DNA of 64,000 nucleotides from Shewanella sairae (GCF_023283535.1 NZ_JAKILT010000018.1:1-64000); one strand, 5' to 3'. Counted from the stretch's first letter, positions 47,808 to 57,552 are shown. The notes: a model not told the origin generated them from the letters alone. Translations and numbers: made by a program.

Positions 47808-48419
47808 ATGCCAGCAAGCAGTTCAAATCTAAGCCAAGAAAGCCGCACACTTATCCGCGGCACAATTCGTCAAGCTAGGCGTGCCATTAGCGCTGGGCAA
47901 CAAACACAATACGCCAGCGATGCAGCCGAATTGGCTATCTCAGCTTTATCTAAGCACAATGTCCGCCGCATCGCCCTGTATTTAACGAACGATGGCGAGT
48001 TAGATACCAAGCCGTTAATTGAAGCGCTTTGGCAACAAGATATTGAGGTTTACCTGCCAAGATTACACCCGTTTAGCGCCGGCAATTTAGTATTTTTACG
48101 CTATACAGCAAACACTAAGTTAGTCCAAAACTCGCTTAAGATTTGGGAACCTAAACTCGATATCACGCAAATGCTCCTTACCCATGAGCTTGATGTAGTC
48201 ATTACCCCGTTAGTGGCATTTGATAAACAAGGCAATCGCATGGGTATGGGCGGCGGCTACTACGACCGCACTCTCGCTAATTGGCAGCAATCAGGTAAGC
48301 CTTATCCAATCGGTTTTAGCCATGACTGCCAGCAAGTCGATACCCTACCTTGCGAGCACTGGGATGTACCTTTACCTATGATTATTACGCCTAACACTGT
48401 GTTTAAATTTACAGATTAA
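47808..48419 (+). CDS. fau: 5-formyltetrahydrofolate cyclo-ligase
   Basis: ATP-dependent cytosolic enzyme (YgfA/MTHFS) turning 5-formyl-THF into methenyl-THF. 203 residues from the ATG at 47808, which has AAGGAAG at the right distance; six more residues are possible to 47790. Signature GMGGGYYDRTLANW near residue 150 and VITPLVAFDKQGNRMG. In E. coli it directly follows 6S RNA; here it is separated from ssrS by the three-gene cluster. It complements glycine cleavage in folate one-carbon supply. Confidence 0.93.
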   Translation: MPASSSNLSQESRTLIRGTIRQARRAISAGQQTQYASDAAELAISALSKHNVRRIALYLTNDGELDTKPLIEALWQQDIEVYLPRLHPFSAGNLVFLRYTANTKLVQNSLKIWEPKLDITQMLLTHELDVVITPLVAFDKQGNRMGMGGGYYDRTLANWQQSGKPYPIGFSHDCQQVDTLPCEHWDVPLPMIITPNTVFKFTD

Positions 48420-48443
48420 CAAAGCTCGCTTGGCTGTTCATGA

Positions 48444-49109
48444 TTAAACCTGCCAGTTGATTGGCGCTTCGCCACGCGCTTGTAGTAACTGATTAATATG
48501 AGAGAAATGCTTACAACCAAAAAAGCCGCGATAAGCCGATAATGGCGATGGATGTGGCCCTGATATCACTTCATGCTGCTGCGCCTTTATCCCCTTGCCC
48601 TTTTTAATCGCATGGGCGCCCCAAAGCACAAAGATAATCGGTTGTGGCTGCTGATTGAGTAACTCTAAAGCATTGGCGGTAAAAGTCTCCCAGCCTGACT
48701 TTGCGTGAGAATGCGCTTTCCCCTGCTCCACTGTTAATACCGTATTAAGCATTAATATTCCCTGCTCTGCCCAGGCAGTTAAGTTGCCATGGTCTGGAAT
48801 CGTAAAGCCATCAATATCGGTAGCCAGCTCTTTGTACATATTGACTAAAGAGGGGGGTGTTTTAATGCCTTTTTTTACCGAGAAACATAGTCCATGTGCT
48901 TGGTTTGGGCCGTGGTAAGGGTCTTGACCAATCAACACGACTCTAACTTTATCAAGTGGTGTGGCATCAAAAGCGGCAAACACTTCATTTTCTGGCGGGA
49001 AAATAACTTTACCTGCGGCGCGCTCAGCACTGACAAACTGCTGCAGAGTGCTAAAGTAGTTCTGCTGCTGTTGCTCAGCAATAAAGTCTGCCCAAGTTGT
49101 AGCTGTCAT
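48444..49109 (-). CDS. ung: uracil-DNA glycosylase
   Basis: Removes uracil from DNA in base excision repair. 221 residues. Catalytic Asp in [10 protein letters not shown], the [16 protein letters not shown] segment, and [14 protein letters not shown] with the second catalytic His. ATG 49109 is preferred (begins MTATTWADF); five more residues are possible to 49124. Convergent with fau. Confidence 0.96.
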   Translation of the reverse strand: MTATTWADFIAEQQQQNYFSTLQQFVSAERAAGKVIFPPENEVFAAFDATPLDKVRVVLIGQDPYHGPNQAHGLCFSVKKGIKTPPSLVNMYKELATDIDGFTIPDHGNLTAWAEQGILMLNTVLTVEQGKAHSHAKSGWETFTANALELLNQQPQPIIFVLWGAHAIKKGKGIKAQQHEVISGPHPSPLSAYRGFFGCKHFSHINQLLQARGEAPINWQV

Positions 49110-49372
49110 CTGTGTTCTCAACATAATATTAAATATTTAAAGGCAAGCCATATTCAGTTGGCTTACAGTGTATGACACAAGCTTAAAATGTCTCTGCGGC
49201 GCTTGCAATCTAGGCCGTGCAATTGCTTAACTTTGACGCATTCAGCAACTGAATAATTAGCTGATTGGCGCAAAAACGCACCGCAATTAACAACAAATAT
49301 GTCTAGTTAGCTATTACTTTCCACAAACGCACCAACCTTTAATCATTTGTATTAAACATTGTCAGTGGTAAG
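49110..49372. other. intergenic region
   Basis: Divergent promoter region of ung and the first pilin gene; nothing specific seen. Confidence 0.3.
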
Positions 49373-49969
49373 ATGTGCGCTCGTTACATGCCTCGGACAA
49401 TAGCAATGCAATTTACTGCGCGATTTTCTCCCAAATACAGCCAAGCTCAAGCAGGTTTTACCCTTATAGAACTTGTTGTTGTCATTATTGTATTGGGGAT
49501 TTTAGCTGTAATCGCTGCACCGAAGTTTTTAAACCTGTCAGAAGATGCACAAGTGGCCCAAGTCAAAAATACTGGCGGTGCATTTAAATCAGGTATCAAC
49601 TTAGCGCGCTCAGTATGGGCCGTTAAAGTGGGCAGTGGTCCAGCTGAAAACTTACCGGTATATGGCGACTCCGATGATGCACACGTTGATTTTAATGCTA
49701 ATGGTTGGCCTGCCCAGCATTATCATACTGATAATGAACCGTCACCCCAGCTTGATAATGTTGAAGATTGTATTTCAGTGTGGCAAATCATTTTACAAAA
49801 CGATGAGCCTACGGTTTCCGATGCAACTAAAGCAGATGAAACCGACTATAAAGCTATTTACAATGAACCTGCAGCATGTACTTATCAATACACAGACAAC
49901 ACCAACCTATCAATCAGTTACGACTCCAATAACGGCAACGTTATCGTAGACTCAGATCCGAGTAGCTAG
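49373..49969 (+). CDS. type IV pilin-like protein (MSHA-like), copy 1
   Basis: Prepilin with cleavage before Phe in QAGFTLIELVVVIIVLGILAVIAAPKFLNL, then a globular domain of about 135 residues with two Cys (DCISVWQ, AACTYQY) probably bridged. The leader before the cleavage site is long (17 residues from the inner ATG at 49406, 28 from 49373), so the start is unsure. C-terminus NGNVIVDSDPSS is shared with the next gene. Adhesive or minor pilin; no assembly genes are in the window. Confidence 0.8.
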   Translation: MCARYMPRTIAMQFTARFSPKYSQAQAGFTLIELVVVIIVLGILAVIAAPKFLNLSEDAQVAQVKNTGGAFKSGINLARSVWAVKVGSGPAENLPVYGDSDDAHVDFNANGWPAQHYHTDNEPSPQLDNVEDCISVWQIILQNDEPTVSDATKADETDYKAIYNEPAACTYQYTDNTNLSISYDSNNGNVIVDSDPSS

Positions 49970-50056
49970 CAGCTTAAGTCGTTCCAGCTAATATTGTATT
50001 TCGCCATATAGCTCGTTAGGATATGACTTAGATAATTAAGAATAAAGGAATTATTC

Positions 50057-50590
50057 ATGCCAAGAAATACAACGTCTTTGGGTTTTACCTTAATAGAGAT
50101 GGTCATTGTCATCATTATATTAGCGCTCTTGGCTGTTGTGGCTGTTCCTAAATTTATTAATATTAAACAAGATGCGCAGATTGCTGAAGTCAAAGCAACT
50201 GGCGCCGCATTTAGCGGCGGTATAAGTCTAGCTAACGTTAAGTGGGCATCCAAAGGAGGCTCAGGCCCCGTTGATAACCTGCAAGTATTTGAAGACGGAA
50301 GTAATGGTCAGCTTGATATAAACCAATGGGGCTTTCCTGCACAAAACTACCCACCGTTTGAATCTAGCCCAAGGCTGAATAATGTGGCTGACTGCATGTC
50401 TGTTTGGCGCACAGTGCAGCAAGATCCTCCAGTGGTGTCGAACAATGTTAATACTGCAGATGCAGAGTACTTCGCCACTTATATTAGCCCAGATCAATGC
50501 CGCTACTTCTACATCGAAGAGCAAACTCTATCTATCTACTATGACTCTCGAGATGGTAGCGTGATCACCGACTCAGATCCCAATAGTTAA
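50057..50590 (+). CDS. type IV pilin-like protein (MSHA-like), copy 2
   Basis: 177 residues with a short, orthodox leader (MPRNTTSLG) and FTLIEMVIVIIILALLAVVAVPKFINI. Globular part parallels copy 1: GWAS-type Gly/Trp, DCMSVWRTVQQ, DQCRYFYIEEQTLSIYYDS and the end GSVITDSDPNS. Two Cys in matching places. AAGGA precedes the ATG. Likely co-transcribed with copy 1 after a duplication, 87 bases apart. Confidence 0.85.
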   Translation: MPRNTTSLGFTLIEMVIVIIILALLAVVAVPKFINIKQDAQIAEVKATGAAFSGGISLANVKWASKGGSGPVDNLQVFEDGSNGQLDINQWGFPAQNYPPFESSPRLNNVADCMSVWRTVQQDPPVVSNNVNTADAEYFATYISPDQCRYFYIEEQTLSIYYDSRDGSVITDSDPNS

Positions 50591-50664
50591 TATCAATGAT
50601 TCATTAATGTCTCATTTAAGTTAGAATCGAGACACTATCCTAGATAAATAAGAGCACAAGCAAG

Positions 50665-50991
50665 ATGTCAGAAGCTAAAAAAGAAACCACCATTTTTGAA
50701 CTAGCCGATCAATTCATTGCATTGGCAAACGAGCTAGCAGGTAAAGAGCAAGACGTTGGTAAAGTCGGCACTGCAATGCGTTTTGCCGCTGCTCGCTTCA
50801 ACGCATTTGAAGCTTCATTAAAATCATCAGATCTTGCTGCTGAAAAAGACAATGCTCTTGAGTGGTTTACTGATGAATATAAAGCGATGTTGAACGATAA
50901 CCTTGAAGACCATATCAAGAATCCTGTGCAATCTCGCGAGCCAGAGCCAGAAGCAGCAAAAGATGACGCTGTACAGGTATTTAACTCTTAA
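50665..50991 (+). CDS. DUF3144 family protein
   Basis: 108-residue helical, acidic cytosolic protein (FELADQFIALANELA, GTAMRFAAARFNAFEA, EWFTDEYKAMLNDNLEDHI) of DUF3144. Function unknown. Short gap behind the pilin genes, with its own ribosome site (AAGCAAG region weak) and a strong terminator. Confidence 0.8.
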   Translation: MSEAKKETTIFELADQFIALANELAGKEQDVGKVGTAMRFAAARFNAFEASLKSSDLAAEKDNALEWFTDEYKAMLNDNLEDHIKNPVQSREPEPEAAKDDAVQVFNS

Positions 50992-51024
50992 GCTAAATAG
51001 TAAAGTTAACCCCTTACTATGATC

Positions 51025-51055
51025 AAAAACGCCATCATTAATGATGGCGTTTTTT
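51025..51055. terminator. bidirectional terminator
   Basis: A 13-bp stem (51025-51037 with 51042-51054) around TTAA with A5 and T6 ends. Shared by the DUF3144 gene and the convergent LysE gene. Confidence 0.92.
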
Positions 51056-51073
51056 GTTGCTAACAATTGAAAT

Positions 51074-51688
51074 CTATAGCGTCACTATCACTCTCACCGC
51101 CAATAATATCAACACCACACCTGACAGTTTATCAATCAATGCCGACTTCTCTCTAAGCTTAGGCAATACAGCAGAATGCGATAGCACTAGCGCGATTAAC
51201 GTGTACCACAAACCGTCAATAACCAGTGGCGTCAGCACGATTAATGCTTTGCCGGTCATATTGTCTGCTACCATCACGAACTGGCTAAATAGTGCTAAGA
51301 AAAACAGCATAATTTTGGGGTTAAATAGTGAAATGGCGAGACCATCTCGAGCAGCTGTGAGCGCATCGGTCGACTCCCCTGCTGCCAATTTATCAGCCAT
51401 ACCGCCTTTAGAGCGCAGTGCCTGTACGCCCATATAGGCAAGATATAGCGCGCCAATAATCGCAATACCGTTAAACACCATAGGTGCTTGCTTAAGCAGC
51501 ACAGCCAAACCTAATAGGGTCAATAAGGCATAAACACCAATACCGATGGAATGTGCCCAAGCACAAATAATGCCCTTACCGCGGCCACCACCAAGTGTGT
51601 GCCTTACCACCATAGCCAAACTCGGCCCCGGCGACATTGCGCCTAAACAACAAATTGCTAGTAGACCTAGCCAAGCGCTAAAAGTCAT
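51074..51688 (-). CDS. LysE/RhtB family exporter
   Basis: Inner-membrane amino-acid or metabolite exporter, 204 residues, six helices. The N-terminal GAMSPGPSLAMVVRHTLGGGRGKG is the family signature. ATG 51688 has AAGGA immediately upstream; ATG 51694 lies within that site. Substrate unknown. Confidence 0.87.
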   Translation of the reverse strand: MTFSAWLGLLAICCLGAMSPGPSLAMVVRHTLGGGRGKGIICAWAHSIGIGVYALLTLLGLAVLLKQAPMVFNGIAIIGALYLAYMGVQALRSKGGMADKLAAGESTDALTAARDGLAISLFNPKIMLFFLALFSQFVMVADNMTGKALIVLTPLVIDGLWYTLIALVLSHSAVLPKLREKSALIDKLSGVVLILLAVRVIVTL

Positions 51689-51981
51689 AACCATCCTTAC
51701 TTATACTCTAGCCAGTGGCTAGCGAGAAATTGGCCACAATATACATGATTAATACCTTATCTGACCAACTTGGTTTAGCGATTTGCAGCCAAAAGTGCAG
51801 TGTCTGCTAGCATAAGAACAGCAAAATTTACTTTCCATTACTCAGGTTATTTTCATTTAACTGGTGCACAATAGTGTTAGCTTGGGACAGTGCAAGCATT
51901 AATCAGCCAGCTACCATTGCCACTGCTTAGTTTTTTAGGCGCCTAATACAGCGGCCTTTAGGTCATTTTTTTGGAGTATTG
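51689..51981. other. intergenic region
   Basis: Divergent promoters for the exporter and the thioredoxin-like gene. No gene seen. Confidence 0.3.
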
Positions 51982-52524
51982 ATGGACACAATTTCAATCA
52001 GTATGGCAGTTTTTTTCAGCCTACTTTGCTTAAGTATTGCTTCACTTATCTGGCTTAAAATAAAAGGCAGAATCATCCCTAATGGTGTGATTGTTGTCTT
52101 AGGTTTTATGACAATATGCGTCGGCAGTGTATTTGCCTTTATTAACTATGGCGAAGACTACGAGGCATACAAAAAGCTGCATTGGCAAACCTTAACTCCC
52201 AATCAAATTCAGCCGCTTGTGGATGAAGGCTACACAGTATTTGTGGATGTCACCGCAGACTGGTGCAACGTCTGTTACGCCAATAAAGTGGGCGTGACCC
52301 ACAGAGAAAAAATCGTTAATGCCCTAGCTGCTGACAACATTATTTTAATGTTAGGTGACTGGACTGAGCCTAACCAAATAATTGAAGACTATATGCGTAC
52401 TCAAGGCCGCGGCGGCACCCCCTACAATAAAGTCTACGGCCCTGGTGCACCAGATGGCGTCATTCTGCCGACTCAGCTGACCATGGAGTCAGTCCTGCAA
52501 GGGCTACAAAAAGCCAAAGGCTAG
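51982..52524 (+). CDS. membrane thioredoxin-like protein (DsbD-gamma type)
   Basis: 180 residues: two N-terminal helices (about 5-25 and 35-55), then a thioredoxin fold with VDVTADWCNVCYANK (CxxC) resembling the C-terminal domain of DsbD. Probably periplasm-facing redox protein. The DsbD core is absent, so it would need another electron donor. TTGGAG precedes ATG 51982. Confidence 0.78.
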   Translation: MDTISISMAVFFSLLCLSIASLIWLKIKGRIIPNGVIVVLGFMTICVGSVFAFINYGEDYEAYKKLHWQTLTPNQIQPLVDEGYTVFVDVTADWCNVCYANKVGVTHREKIVNALAADNIILMLGDWTEPNQIIEDYMRTQGRGGTPYNKVYGPGAPDGVILPTQLTMESVLQGLQKAKG

Positions 52525-52530
52525 CAACTA

Positions 52531-52796
52531 ATACCAATCAGTATAAGAATTTGATCAGCTCAGAACGATTTTTGGCAAACTAATTCAAGGCGAAGAGCTG
52601 TAATAATGGTTATTCCCTTATAAATCTATTCAACGCAGAAGTAGGCAGCCAAAAACGTTCCAGACTGGCGAGTTTTAGCGATTCTGATGCTGTGTTAACG
52701 AACTTGAACGTAGAACAACTATGCTCTTCATTCGTTGCCTTGCCTCAAAACCGCTAAACTCTCGCTGAGTGACTAAATGTTTATACTGATTGGTAT
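52531..52796. mobile_element. MITE-like element with 16-bp inverted ends
   Basis: ATACCAATCAGTATAA at 52531-52546 is the exact inverse of TTATACTGATTGGTAT at 52781-52796. The 266-base unit encodes nothing, as expected for a non-autonomous element mobilised in trans. No transposase with these ends is in the window. Confidence 0.8.
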
Positions 52797-52840
52797 AAAG
52801 TAAGCGGCAATGGCTAACTACTTAGCCCCAAAAACCACAA

Positions 52841-52870
52841 AAAAAGCCTTGTCTAACGACAAGGCTTTTT
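52841..52870. terminator. bidirectional terminator
   Basis: A 13-bp stem AAAAAGCCTTGTC/GACAAGGCTTTTT with loop TAAC. It ends the TonB receptor gene and can act on the plus strand too. Confidence 0.92.
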
Positions 52871-52909
52871 GGCTTTAGCTGATATTAGTATTAGCCAATA
52901 TTGAACTCA

Positions 52910-55540
52910 TTAAAAGTTATAAGTGCCTTTTACGTAGTAGTAACCACCATTAAAACCAAATGGCGAGGTCTCATAATATTGCCCCCCCCAATTGTTATTT
53001 GGTATCCCCGTATTCTTATTAAAATCTAACTCTTCGGCTTGTTGATCAAGTAAGTTTTGCGCACCAACGGCGATGGTAAATGAGTCATTAATAAAGTAAC
53101 TCAACTCCATATCAACAGTTACTGCAGCGCTCCCTGTCACTACCGTTGCGTCGTAATCCACATGTACGCCTTGATACTCACCAAAGTAATTAACTCGGGT
53201 AAACAAACCAACATTATCCCAGCCTTGCCCCCAAGTGAATGTCGCGCGATGTTTTGGTAAGTCATTTTCTAAGCGCTGCACTTTAAAGTCGCCGGTAATA
53301 TCAGAAAACTTATCTACCTCAGTTTCGTTCCAGTTATAGGCTAGAGAGAAGCTGGCGTCACCTGCAAACAGTTCTGATGTATAGTTAGCAACCACGTCAA
53401 CACCTTGAGTGGTGGTATCAAAATCATTAGTAAAGAAGCTCACCTGACTTAAACCGTCAACATTGGGCACACCAGCGGCTTTAAGCGCCGCCTTATCGGC
53501 ATCCGTTAAACTAATTTTATCAGACTGGCTGATACGGTCCTCTACTTGAATGTTGTAGTAATCAACAGTCATAAAGAAGTCGCCTTGGCTATAAACCGTA
53601 CCTAAGGTAAAACTTTGAGACTCCTCAGGTGAAAGCTCTGTACCGCCTAGCTGCACAGAAATAGGATTCGTTGGTGGCAATAACGCTGAGTCCACTAACA
53701 CTCCATCAGACAAGTTAGTTTGAACATTACTGACATTAGCCTGACCTACCGTTGGTGCTCTAAAACCAGTATTAAAAGAACCACGTACAGAGAGCTCATC
53801 GAGAATATGGTAGTTAGCAGCGATCTTGTAGTTCATGGTTGAACCAAAGGTGTCATAATTTTCATAACGCACTGCGATCTCGGCGAGAAAGGCTTCTGTG
53901 AAAGGTAAACTTGCATCGATATAAACAGCCGAATTTCGACGGCTATACTCTCCCGCTGCAGACGGCTGGAAACCCGGGAAGCCATTAGAACCGATACCAA
54001 AACCTTGAGATGTTAACGGTCCCACTTTAAATGAAGCTTCATCACCTGCTGTGACTTTAAACGTCTCATCATGCCACTCTAAACCACCGGCAAAGCTAAC
54101 ATCATCCGCCATGCCCCAGTCCATATATTTCACGAGGTCGACATTAAAGTTCCATTCTGTTTGAGTATAACCACCTGGGTTAAAATCACGTGGCGAGTCA
54201 GCACCTAATGATGCGTTCACTGTGTTGTAAATCTTATAGCTGGACTCATTTTGACCATATGAACCACTAAAGTCATAAAGCACGCCCTCTAGCCATTCAA
54301 TTTCAAACTCACCTTTAGTACCAGCGACTAAGGACGTATCCACAATATTACCGCCAAAGTTAGGCGTAAACCCAGCGGCTAACCCATCAACTTCATTGAA
54401 TGCAAAACAGTTAGGATTATTCTGTACTCCGTCAATATAGTCTTGCTGAGTTGTAACATTGGCCGAGGTGATATTAATGGTTGGACAACTAATACCATCG
54501 CCCATGCCTAGCCCTTCATTGACCTGACCGACTGGCCCTGGGGTTAAGTCTCCAACCAATAACGTCGCGCCGTCATCGTTAGAGTAAACACCCGGACGAG
54601 TGTGAGGATTACGATAATAAAAACCACCTTTTACATCACGTTCTGAATAATTACCAAATAGATAGGCTTCTGATTTATCGTCTAAATCTAGCCCTAAGTT
54701 AGCAAATAACGAGATATCGTCTTTAACTTCTGGTGAACCCCAAACCTGCGCGGGGTTATCAACGGCAAGTCCCGCTTCGCCAAATGCAGCGGCGTCTGGT
54801 CTCTGGACACTGCGGCTAGTCGGGTCTGAGTTTTTATATTGAAAACTTAAGTTAACGAAGCCATCTTTCGTCAATGGCATCCCCACATTGCCATTAATCT
54901 CGGTTGTCGTACCATCTCCTTCATAATACTCGCCAGCTTTAGCTTCAATCGATCCGCCTTCAGCATCCGTCTTCAACACAAAGTTAATCACCCCCGCAAT
55001 CGCATCTGATCCATATTGCGCTGCCGCTCCATCGCGAAGGACTTCAACTTGTTTTAACGCAGCACTAGGGATCACAGAAATATCTGGGCCGTGGGCACCA
55101 TCGTTAATCCCTCCTCCCAAAAATGCAATAACTGACGAACGGTGACGACGTTTACCATTCACTAAGATTAAGGTGCTATCTGCAGGTAAGCCTCTTAAAT
55201 TTGCTGGACGCACTAAGCTCGCTGCATCACTAATGGGATTAGAGTGTACGTTTAAAGATGGCACGGTGCCTTTTAAGATCTCTAACATGTCTGAGTTACC
55301 AGACTTTTTAATCTCTTCTGCGCCTATGACATCAATTGGTACAGGTGAGTCACCAATGGAGCGCGGTGCAGCACGTGAACCAACAACAGCAATGGTTTCA
55401 ATGTCTTCATTACTATCAACTTCAGCTTTTACCTCAGCATCGACTTCAGCTGCTGTCACATTTGCTGTCACTCCTGAAATAGCAAGCGCAACCGCGAGCC
55501 CTATGGCGTTTAAGCCAAACGTCTTATTATTAATATTCAT
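52910..55540 (-). CDS. TonB-dependent receptor
   Basis: 876-residue outer-membrane porin-type transporter. Signal peptide to about residue 31, an acidic linker with IETIAVVGSR, plug domain (about 60-190: VPIDVIGAEEIKKSGN, VRPANLRGLPADSTLILVNGKRRHRS, VEVLRDGAAAQYGSDAIAGVINFVLK), then a 22-strand-type barrel ending in a terminal Phe (YYYVKGTYNF). Substrate not obvious; no siderophore or vitamin genes adjoin it. It is divergent from the sigma-54 activator and could be part of the same circuit. Confidence 0.92.
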   Translation of the reverse strand: MNINNKTFGLNAIGLAVALAISGVTANVTAAEVDAEVKAEVDSNEDIETIAVVGSRAAPRSIGDSPVPIDVIGAEEIKKSGNSDMLEILKGTVPSLNVHSNPISDAASLVRPANLRGLPADSTLILVNGKRRHRSSVIAFLGGGINDGAHGPDISVIPSAALKQVEVLRDGAAAQYGSDAIAGVINFVLKTDAEGGSIEAKAGEYYEGDGTTTEINGNVGMPLTKDGFVNLSFQYKNSDPTSRSVQRPDAAAFGEAGLAVDNPAQVWGSPEVKDDISLFANLGLDLDDKSEAYLFGNYSERDVKGGFYYRNPHTRPGVYSNDDGATLLVGDLTPGPVGQVNEGLGMGDGISCPTINITSANVTTQQDYIDGVQNNPNCFAFNEVDGLAAGFTPNFGGNIVDTSLVAGTKGEFEIEWLEGVLYDFSGSYGQNESSYKIYNTVNASLGADSPRDFNPGGYTQTEWNFNVDLVKYMDWGMADDVSFAGGLEWHDETFKVTAGDEASFKVGPLTSQGFGIGSNGFPGFQPSAAGEYSRRNSAVYIDASLPFTEAFLAEIAVRYENYDTFGSTMNYKIAANYHILDELSVRGSFNTGFRAPTVGQANVSNVQTNLSDGVLVDSALLPPTNPISVQLGGTELSPEESQSFTLGTVYSQGDFFMTVDYYNIQVEDRISQSDKISLTDADKAALKAAGVPNVDGLSQVSFFTNDFDTTTQGVDVVANYTSELFAGDASFSLAYNWNETEVDKFSDITGDFKVQRLENDLPKHRATFTWGQGWDNVGLFTRVNYFGEYQGVHVDYDATVVTGSAAVTVDMELSYFINDSFTIAVGAQNLLDQQAEELDFNKNTGIPNNNWGGQYYETSPFGFNGGYYYVKGTYNF

Positions 55541-55938
55541 CGTAATCTCTACTTATTGTTATATCTTTATTAGCGCCTATCTATGCAGGCATATAGTCAA
55601 ACTTCCCCAGAAATGAAAATACACTTCAACTACATTTTTATAACAAAAAATAAACAATTACCATGGGTAAATTAGCAATCACTGCTCTAATCAAAAGACA
55701 AAGGTATGATTAAATCTTTAATTTCATCACCTTAAATAAGTATAAAAAATAATCACCGCAATTAGATTAAAGGTTGATGGGATCTCTCTTTTCAGCAAGT
55801 AAATAGCGAAATGCACAGATGAACAACTGCGCTATTAAGCTCTATCTCGCTAATTGTCACGTTATTTCGTGACTGAATTTTTTTAACGAGTATTTTAATC
55901 TATAATGACCCCATCCCCCCCTCTGCACTAAGCTGCTT
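55541..55938. promoter_or_regulatory. divergent promoter region with an activator-type palindrome
   Basis: GTCACG-TTATTT-CGTGAC, a perfect dyad, lies at 55856-55873. It resembles the two sites upstream of ccoG (consensus GTCRCGWTATNTCG). TATAAT at 55901-55906 fits a -10 for the activator gene. I found no convincing -24/-12 site for the receptor gene. Confidence 0.55.
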
Positions 55939-57396
55939 ATGTCTGCCATTAACCTTAAAGATAAAACCCATCACGACAACTTTTTGCCTGAAAATCAATT
56001 GATCTTGAATGCGGTCAGTGAAGGTATTTATGGCTTTGATCTTGAGGGAAATGCAGTATTCATTAACCCAGCAGCCGAGAAGATGACTGGCTGGCAAGCT
56101 CATGAATTACTAGGTAAGAATATTCATGATTGTCATCACCATAGTCATAGCGATGGTAGCCACTACCATAAAGATGATTGCCCAATTTATAACACGTTAA
56201 TTGATGGCATCGCCCGAGAGATAAGCCATGAAGTGTTTTGGCGCAAAGACGGTTCTAGCTTTCCAGTGCATTACACATCAACAGCCGTTTATAAAGATGG
56301 GGTGATGATGGGCGTTGTCGCGATATTTCGTGACATTAGTATTCAAAAGCAAACCGAGCAATCTTTAAGGCAAGCGCTCGAGCAAGTTCAAGCGCTGTCA
56401 GAGAAGCTATCTTTTGAAAACCAGTACCTGCAGCTAGAGCTTGCAGATCGTACCGGTGATGTTGAAATATCGGGTTCAAGCACACCTATTAATCAATTGA
56501 TTCAACAAATTAAACTAGTCTCTAATACTGAAAGTACCGTGTTGATAAGCGGTGAGAACGGCACTGGTAAAGAGTTAGTCGCCCGTAACTTACACCGTTT
56601 GAGTAATCGTGCCGATAAACCGCTTATCAGTGTTAACTGCGCCGCCTTTTCAAGTGCGCTATTAGAAAGCGAACTATTTGGTCATGAAAAAGGGGCTTAT
56701 ACGGGTGCCACCAGCCGCCGCAAAGGGCGTTTTGAACTTGCCCATCAAGGCACCCTCTTTTTAGATGAAGTGGCTGAACTAAGTTTAGAAGCGCAATCAA
56801 AGCTATTAAGAGTTATTCAAGAACAAGAGTTTGAACGCGTTGGCAGCAGCCAAACCATTAAGGTTGATATACGTCTCATTACCGCGACTCACCACGATTT
56901 ACTAAAACGTGTAGAGCAAGGTCTGTTTCGTATGGACCTGTATTATCGCTTAAACGTATTTCCAATTGTGGTGCCACCATTAAGGCAGCGCTTAAGCGAT
57001 ATTCCAGAGTTAGTCAGTCATTTAATTCAAGACCTAAACCGCAAACTGGGTAAGAAAATTAGCCAAGTGAGCCAAAAAGGCATGCAAAAGCTGATGCAAA
57101 ATAGCTGGCCAGGCAATGTGCGTGAACTGCAAAATGTATTAGAACGGGAGATGATTTTGGCCCATGGTCCCATATTAGAGTTTAGCCAACTCGCTATGTC
57201 AGCACCGCTTGAAGAAGTCGACAAAGTTGTTAGCAATCAAACACTGCAACAAGTCGAGCGTCTGCATATTATTAATATTCTAAAGCAGACCCAGTGGCGG
57301 ATCTCAGGCAGTGGCGGCGCGGCTGCTGTACTTGGTTTGCCGCCAAGTACTTTGCGTTCACGTATGAATAAACTCGCAATTACTCGGCCAATTTAG
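55939..57396 (+). CDS. PAS-containing sigma-54 activator
   Basis: 485-residue enhancer-binding protein. N-terminal PAS (about 20-130; FINPAAEKMTGW, a HHHSHSDGSHYHKDDCPI stretch), then a sigma-54 AAA+ domain (Walker A GENGTGKE near 204, GAYTGA near 252 for sigma-54 contact, Walker B LFLDEVAEL near 272) and a C-terminal Fis-type helix-turn-helix (about 455-483). There is no receiver domain, so a ligand or redox signal acts on PAS. Its neighbours are a TonB receptor and ccoG. Confidence 0.93.
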   Translation: MSAINLKDKTHHDNFLPENQLILNAVSEGIYGFDLEGNAVFINPAAEKMTGWQAHELLGKNIHDCHHHSHSDGSHYHKDDCPIYNTLIDGIAREISHEVFWRKDGSSFPVHYTSTAVYKDGVMMGVVAIFRDISIQKQTEQSLRQALEQVQALSEKLSFENQYLQLELADRTGDVEISGSSTPINQLIQQIKLVSNTESTVLISGENGTGKELVARNLHRLSNRADKPLISVNCAAFSSALLESELFGHEKGAYTGATSRRKGRFELAHQGTLFLDEVAELSLEAQSKLLRVIQEQEFERVGSSQTIKVDIRLITATHHDLLKRVEQGLFRMDLYYRLNVFPIVVPPLRQRLSDIPELVSHLIQDLNRKLGKKISQVSQKGMQKLMQNSWPGNVRELQNVLEREMILAHGPILEFSQLAMSAPLEEVDKVVSNQTLQQVERLHIINILKQTQWRISGSGGAAAVLGLPPSTLRSRMNKLAITRPI

Positions 57397-57439
57397 CCAC
57401 AGGCTAAATCAAGCACGATCTCTATTCTTAAAATTAAAG

Positions 57440-57475
57440 GTCGCGATATATCGCCAACACACGACATATCGCGAC
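57440..57475. promoter_or_regulatory. paired upstream activator sites for the sigma-54 activator
   Basis: GTCGCGATATATCG at 57440-57453 and its inverse-oriented partner at 57462-57475 (reverse complement GTCGCGATATGTCG) match at 13 of 14 bases. They lie 60-100 bases before the sigma-54 promoter, the normal enhancer distance. Confidence 0.72.
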
Positions 57476-57536
57476 ACACGCAAAGTCCAATACAAACAAT
57501 ACCCTTTAAAATCAACAGCTAAACAAACTTTAAATT

Positions 57537-57552
57537 TGGTATAAGGCTTGCA
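57537..57552 (+). promoter_or_regulatory. sigma-54 promoter of ccoG
   Basis: TGGTATAAGGCTTGCA: GG and GC are separated by exactly ten bases, as in the -24/-12 consensus TGGCACG-N4-TTGCW. Transcription should start near 57563, about 67 bases before the ATG. Confidence 0.75.
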
